DNA of 39,393 nucleotides from contig JAQTQO010000011.1 in NCBI GenBank assembly GCA_028712155.1, positions 1 through 39,393 of the forward strand, read 5' to 3'. The translations under genes were made by a program, and so were the position numbers. Positions 35,815 to 39,393 of the stretch are shown piece by piece; position 1 is the stretch's first letter; each line of letters begins with the position of its first letter. The DNA comes from Patescibacteria group bacterium. GTDB lineage: Bacteria > Patescibacteriota > Patescibacteriia > Buchananbacterales > GWA2-38-13. The notes beneath the pieces are model-generated. The model did no database searches. It was not told where the DNA came from and saw only the letters and a list, made by a program, of their open reading frames with translations.

Positions 35815-36918
35815 ATGAAAAAAACATATCGGCAACGCCGGCGACTGGGCCTGATCGTGATTGTCGCCGCGTTTTTTTTGAGTGGTTGCGTTGGGTCGCT
35901 CGGCGGCGGGAAAAAGATCCCTCCTGTTGCCGGATTGTTTCAGTCCCGGCAGAATCAAGCGCAACCCCAACAACTCAAAGGAGATGTCTGGGAAGGGCGT
36001 CAGCGGTTGCTGGTGGCCGGTGGGTTCGGCAGTTTGGCGAATCTCAGCCTGCTGGAGTTGTATCCGGACCCGAAAGATTTCCGAACTTTTTATCTCTCGT
36101 CACCGGGGGTGGGTTTATTGTATACCTATGACGCCGCGCAGACCTGGCAGCAGGCACGGGAGATTACGAGCGGCACCGTGAACGATGTCGCGATTGACCC
36201 GCGCAGTACCTGTACCGTTTACGTTGCGATCGGTAATCAGATATTGAAAACCATCGACTGCAACCGGAATTACCGGGAAATTTACCTCGATTCACGGCCC
36301 AACGCGGTGATGACGGTTACGGTTGATGCCACGAATTCCGCGATCGTGTATCTTGGTACATCGGCCGGCGAACTGTTCCGGAGCGTCAACAGCGGAGAAA
36401 GTTGGTCGCGCGCCTACCAATTCGACAGCAGTTTGCGGTGGCTGGCGTTCGATCCGAATAATGCGCGCCGGGCGTATGCCCTGACGACCAAGAACGGACT
36501 GTGGCGGAGTACGGATGGTGCGCAGACCTGGCAGAGCCTGGCGAATGGTTTGCAGCCGTACAGCCAGGGTCAGGAAATCAACGTGGTCCAGTTCGTCAAC
36601 GACCAGCCCAATACCATGTATCTGCTGAATCGCTACGGCCTGCTCAAGAGCGGCGATGCGGGCGACACATGGCAGGCGCTCAGCCTGATTACGCTGCCGT
36701 TGTCAACCAAAATTCTGGCGTTTGCCGTCAATCCGAACAACAGTAAGGAATTATTCTATGCGACCGCGTCCACGTTCTACCGTTCGACGAACGGCGGCAG
36801 TAGCTGGGATACGCGGCGGTTGCCGGGACGGGGAGCGGCACCGCAGTTTCTCACCATGCACCCGCGTGACGCCTCGACGTTGTACCTTGGATTGTCCATC
36901 GTCACATCGAAAAAATGA
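35815..36918 (+). CDS. Lipoprotein with BNR/sortilin-like (VPS10/YCF48-like) beta-propeller
   Basis: Lipobox 'AAFFLSGC'; repeated 'LFRSVNSGESWSRAY', 'LWRSTDGAQTWQSL', 'LLKSGDAGDTWQAL', 'FYRSTNGGSSWDTR'. Confidence 0.85.
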   Translation: MKKTYRQRRRLGLIVIVAAFFLSGCVGSLGGGKKIPPVAGLFQSRQNQAQPQQLKGDVWEGRQRLLVAGGFGSLANLSLLELYPDPKDFRTFYLSSPGVGLLYTYDAAQTWQQAREITSGTVNDVAIDPRSTCTVYVAIGNQILKTIDCNRNYREIYLDSRPNAVMTVTVDATNSAIVYLGTSAGELFRSVNSGESWSRAYQFDSSLRWLAFDPNNARRAYALTTKNGLWRSTDGAQTWQSLANGLQPYSQGQEINVVQFVNDQPNTMYLLNRYGLLKSGDAGDTWQALSLITLPLSTKILAFAVNPNNSKELFYATASTFYRSTNGGSSWDTRRLPGRGAAPQFLTMHPRDASTLYLGLSIVTSKK

Positions 36919-36964
36919 TCTTTGATGGGCTTCGCTTACTTTGTAATTTCGTCGATGAACTTCT

Positions 36965-37519
36965 ATGCATCCCATAATTGAAAGCCACCGTACGCAGTTT
37001 ACCGCCGTCATTGACACGGCCAAGCGCGAACTCGGCGCAATCCGAACCGGCCGGGCAAATCCGTTAGTGGTTGAGCAGATATCCGTCGAAGCGTATGGCG
37101 CGCGTACCCCGCTGCGGCAAGTCGCCTCAATTTCGGTTCCGGAGCCATCCGTTATCGCGATTGAACCGTGGGACAAAAGCATCATCAAGGATATCGAGCG
37201 CGCGATCGTTGAAGCCCGGCTCGGCCTCCAGCCGTCGGTCAGCGGAACCACGTTGCGTCTGACGATGCCACCGCTCACGACGGAAACCCGCACGGAACTG
37301 ACGCGGACGGCCAAGCAGAAAATCGAACAATTCCGGGTGCGTATCCGGAGCCTGCGCGATAAAGTGCGCGAGGAGATCACCAAGGCGGAGAAAAGCAAAT
37401 CTATCACGCAGGATGACCGCTATGAGGCGTTCAAACATGCGGACGAGTTGACCAAGAATTTCACCGCCCAGCTGAAAGATCTCGAGGACCGAAAAGTGCA
37501 GGAAATCAATACCGTGTAG
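36965..37519 (+). CDS. frr: Ribosome recycling factor
   Basis: 'AIRTGRANPLVVEQISVEAYGARTPLRQVASISVPEPSVIAIEPWDKS'. Confidence 0.97.
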   Translation: MHPIIESHRTQFTAVIDTAKRELGAIRTGRANPLVVEQISVEAYGARTPLRQVASISVPEPSVIAIEPWDKSIIKDIERAIVEARLGLQPSVSGTTLRLTMPPLTTETRTELTRTAKQKIEQFRVRIRSLRDKVREEITKAEKSKSITQDDRYEAFKHADELTKNFTAQLKDLEDRKVQEINTV

Positions 37520-37664
37520 CGTTCCGTTGTTTTTAGCGGTGTACGGCAGCGGGTCTGACCATGGGATTCCCGCGGTCGTTTTATTTACGCATTCGCGCAG
37601 TTTCGGAACTTGTTTTGGCGGTATGCAAACGTCATATTCTGCGATTTGAAACCGGTTGAGGAGC

Positions 37665-37693
37665 TGGACAATATTGAAATTTTTTGGTATAGA
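37665..37693 (+). promoter_or_regulatory. Putative rseP promoter (extended -10)
   Basis: TGGACA (37665-37670), 17-nt spacer, TGG-TATAGA (-10 at 37688-37693). Confidence 0.55.
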
Positions 37694-37739
37694 TAGGTAT
37701 GTTACGTACGATGATTTTAACCGGTAAACGGGCTCCATT

Positions 37740-38873
37740 ATGGTACTCGCAATAATTTCATTTCTGGTGGTATTGGGGTTGCTGGTGCTGGTGCATGAGC
37801 TGGGACATTTTTTTGCGGCCCGGAATGCGGGGGTGGGCGTGGAGGAATTCGGGATTGGATTTCCGCCGCGGGCGATCGGCTTTTGGCGCGACCCGGACAG
37901 CAAAAAATGGCACCGGGCAGCTCGGAACACAAAACACGCGCCCTCAACGATCTACTCGCTGAACTGGGTTCCGATGGGCGGGTTTGTCCGGATCAAGGGC
38001 GAGCAGGGGGAGCAGGCCGCCGATCGGGACAGTTTTTCACACCAGGGGGTCGGTCGCCGGATTTGGATCATATCCGCCGGTGTGGCGATGAACGTGGTAT
38101 TGGCATTCGTGCTGATCAGCTTCGGGTATGCGGTGGGTACGCCGCAGGTTTTGCCGGACCAGCTGCCGGCGGCGGCGCACGTTTCGGATGTGAAAGTCGT
38201 GATCGCGGGCGTGTCGGCAAATTATCCGGCCGCGCGCGCGGGTTTACTGTCGGGTGACGCAATCGTCCGGGTGGACGGCCAGGCGTTTACGCAGATCGGG
38301 GACATCCAGAAGTACCTGGACGGTAAGCGCGGGACGGCCGTGACGGTTGATGTTGAACGGGATGGTAAGACCATTGCCGTGTCGGTGACGCCGGAACTGT
38401 TGCCGGAAGTCGGACGGGCGGGTTTTGGCGTGGAGCTGGTGCGGACGGGCTTGGTCCGCTATTCGTTACCGCAGTCCGTTATCCAGGGTGCGGTGAGTAC
38501 CGGCAGCCTGACCGTTGAGATTTTGCGGGCGTTCGGGTCGATTATTACCCGCTGGGTGTCGCGCCAACCGGTTGAGGTTGATATCAGCGGGCCGGTGGGG
38601 ATTGCCGTCATCAGCGCGCAGGTCGTGCGCATGGGTTGGCGATACCTTTTGCAGTTCGCCGCGCTCCTGTCGCTCAATTTGGCGATTATCAACTTTCTGC
38701 CGTTGCCCGCCCTCGACGGCGGCCGCGTGATGTTTTTACTGGTGGAACGGTTCCGCGGCAGGGCCGTGAGCGCCCGTCTGGAGACGCTGGTGCACAATAT
38801 TGGTTTCGCATTGCTGATGCTTTTGGTGCTGCTGATCACCTACCGGGACATCGCGCGTTTGCTGAGCTCGTGA
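37740..38873 (+). CDS. rseP: RseP-type site-2 protease (M50) with PDZ domain
   Basis: 'LVLVHELGHFFAARNAGVGVEEFGIGFPP', PDZ 'YPAARAGLLSGDAIVRVDGQAF', 'NFLPLPALDGGRV'. Confidence 0.95.
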   Translation: MVLAIISFLVVLGLLVLVHELGHFFAARNAGVGVEEFGIGFPPRAIGFWRDPDSKKWHRAARNTKHAPSTIYSLNWVPMGGFVRIKGEQGEQAADRDSFSHQGVGRRIWIISAGVAMNVVLAFVLISFGYAVGTPQVLPDQLPAAAHVSDVKVVIAGVSANYPAARAGLLSGDAIVRVDGQAFTQIGDIQKYLDGKRGTAVTVDVERDGKTIAVSVTPELLPEVGRAGFGVELVRTGLVRYSLPQSVIQGAVSTGSLTVEILRAFGSIITRWVSRQPVEVDISGPVGIAVISAQVVRMGWRYLLQFAALLSLNLAIINFLPLPALDGGRVMFLLVERFRGRAVSARLETLVHNIGFALLMLLVLLITYRDIARLLSS

Positions 38874-38955
38874 GTGCGGTCGGCTGGCACAGCTGAGGAA
38901 TGATAATGCAGCATGCGCCATTAACGATTCATCCATACTCGATTCGCCATATCGT

Positions 38956-39333
38956 ATGCGTCTACCGTTGCCGTCCTCGGCCCCGATCAATCTTCGTCAG
39001 TTCCTGCTCCGCTGTGGTTACGGCAGCCACTACAATCCGCTGGCGAATCGCATGAGCTTTGTCCGCCGACTGTCGGTGGCGGCGTATCCGCGGTATCACC
39101 TCTACCACGAAACCGACGTGACTGGCCGTGCCTATTTCAATCTGCATCTCGATCAGAAGCGGCCGAGTTATCCGGGCGTGCATGCGCACAGCGCGGAGTA
39201 CGACGGGGCTCTGGTCGAGCGCGAAGGGAAACGCATTTATCAATTGTTGCAGGCGTCGGTCGCCCCCACCCCTCCACCGGCGGATAAACCGCGGAAATTC
39301 TGGCCGTGGATCTTCGGCCAGCAGAACGAATAA
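38956..39333 (+). CDS. Conserved-looking hypothetical protein
   Basis: 125-aa ORF in a consistent plus-strand context; no family recognised. Confidence 0.6.
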   Translation: MRLPLPSSAPINLRQFLLRCGYGSHYNPLANRMSFVRRLSVAAYPRYHLYHETDVTGRAYFNLHLDQKRPSYPGVHAHSAEYDGALVEREGKRIYQLLQASVAPTPPPADKPRKFWPWIFGQQNE

Positions 39334-39351
39334 CGGAGTAATCATTACGGT

Positions 39352-39393
39352 ATGGCTTTTTCTATGCGTCAGAGCGCGCCCTTTACCCGCACC
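39352..39393 (+). CDS. 3'-truncated CDS; possibly prolyl-tRNA synthetase N-terminus
   Basis: 'MAFSMRQSAPFTRT' runs off the window; resembles ProS N-termini and follows frr/rseP, but only 14 residues are visible. Confidence 0.4.
   Translation, partial: MAFSMRQSAPFTRT

Overview
Gene-dense, GC-rich bacterial chromosome segment. The gene content and order (hsp20, galT, dnaK ... DUF3467, dnaJ; rodA; rplY; prfA/prmC; rpmE; rpsB-tsf; gap-pgk-SIMPL-eno-gpmI-gpmI; GT2 cluster; mreB; holB; frr; rseP; probable proS) fit a Patescibacteria/CPR-type genome; this placement is an inference from memory, not a search. Most of the window is housekeeping. The points that deserve follow-up are: (1) a strikingly AT-rich TIR-domain gene between dnaK and dnaJ, starting directly after a 10-bp G+C hairpin whose loop is AGGAGG and followed by a MazG-like gene; (2) a tRNA-Glu(CTC) whose leader can form a 21-nt duplex with its 3' acceptor strand and trailer, competing with the mature acceptor stem; (3) a nested-inverted-repeat, terminator-ended candidate ncRNA just after that tRNA; (4) two divergent, tandem cofactor-independent phosphoglycerate mutases; (5) a lipoprotein that appears to fuse chagasin-like, Gmad2 and GerMN domains; (6) compact terminator/promoter composites and apparently near-leaderless starts; (7) a 24-bp perfect palindrome and other intergenic palindromes. 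No CRISPR array, transposase or rRNA was seen. All family assignments are motif-based by eye; no database search was run.
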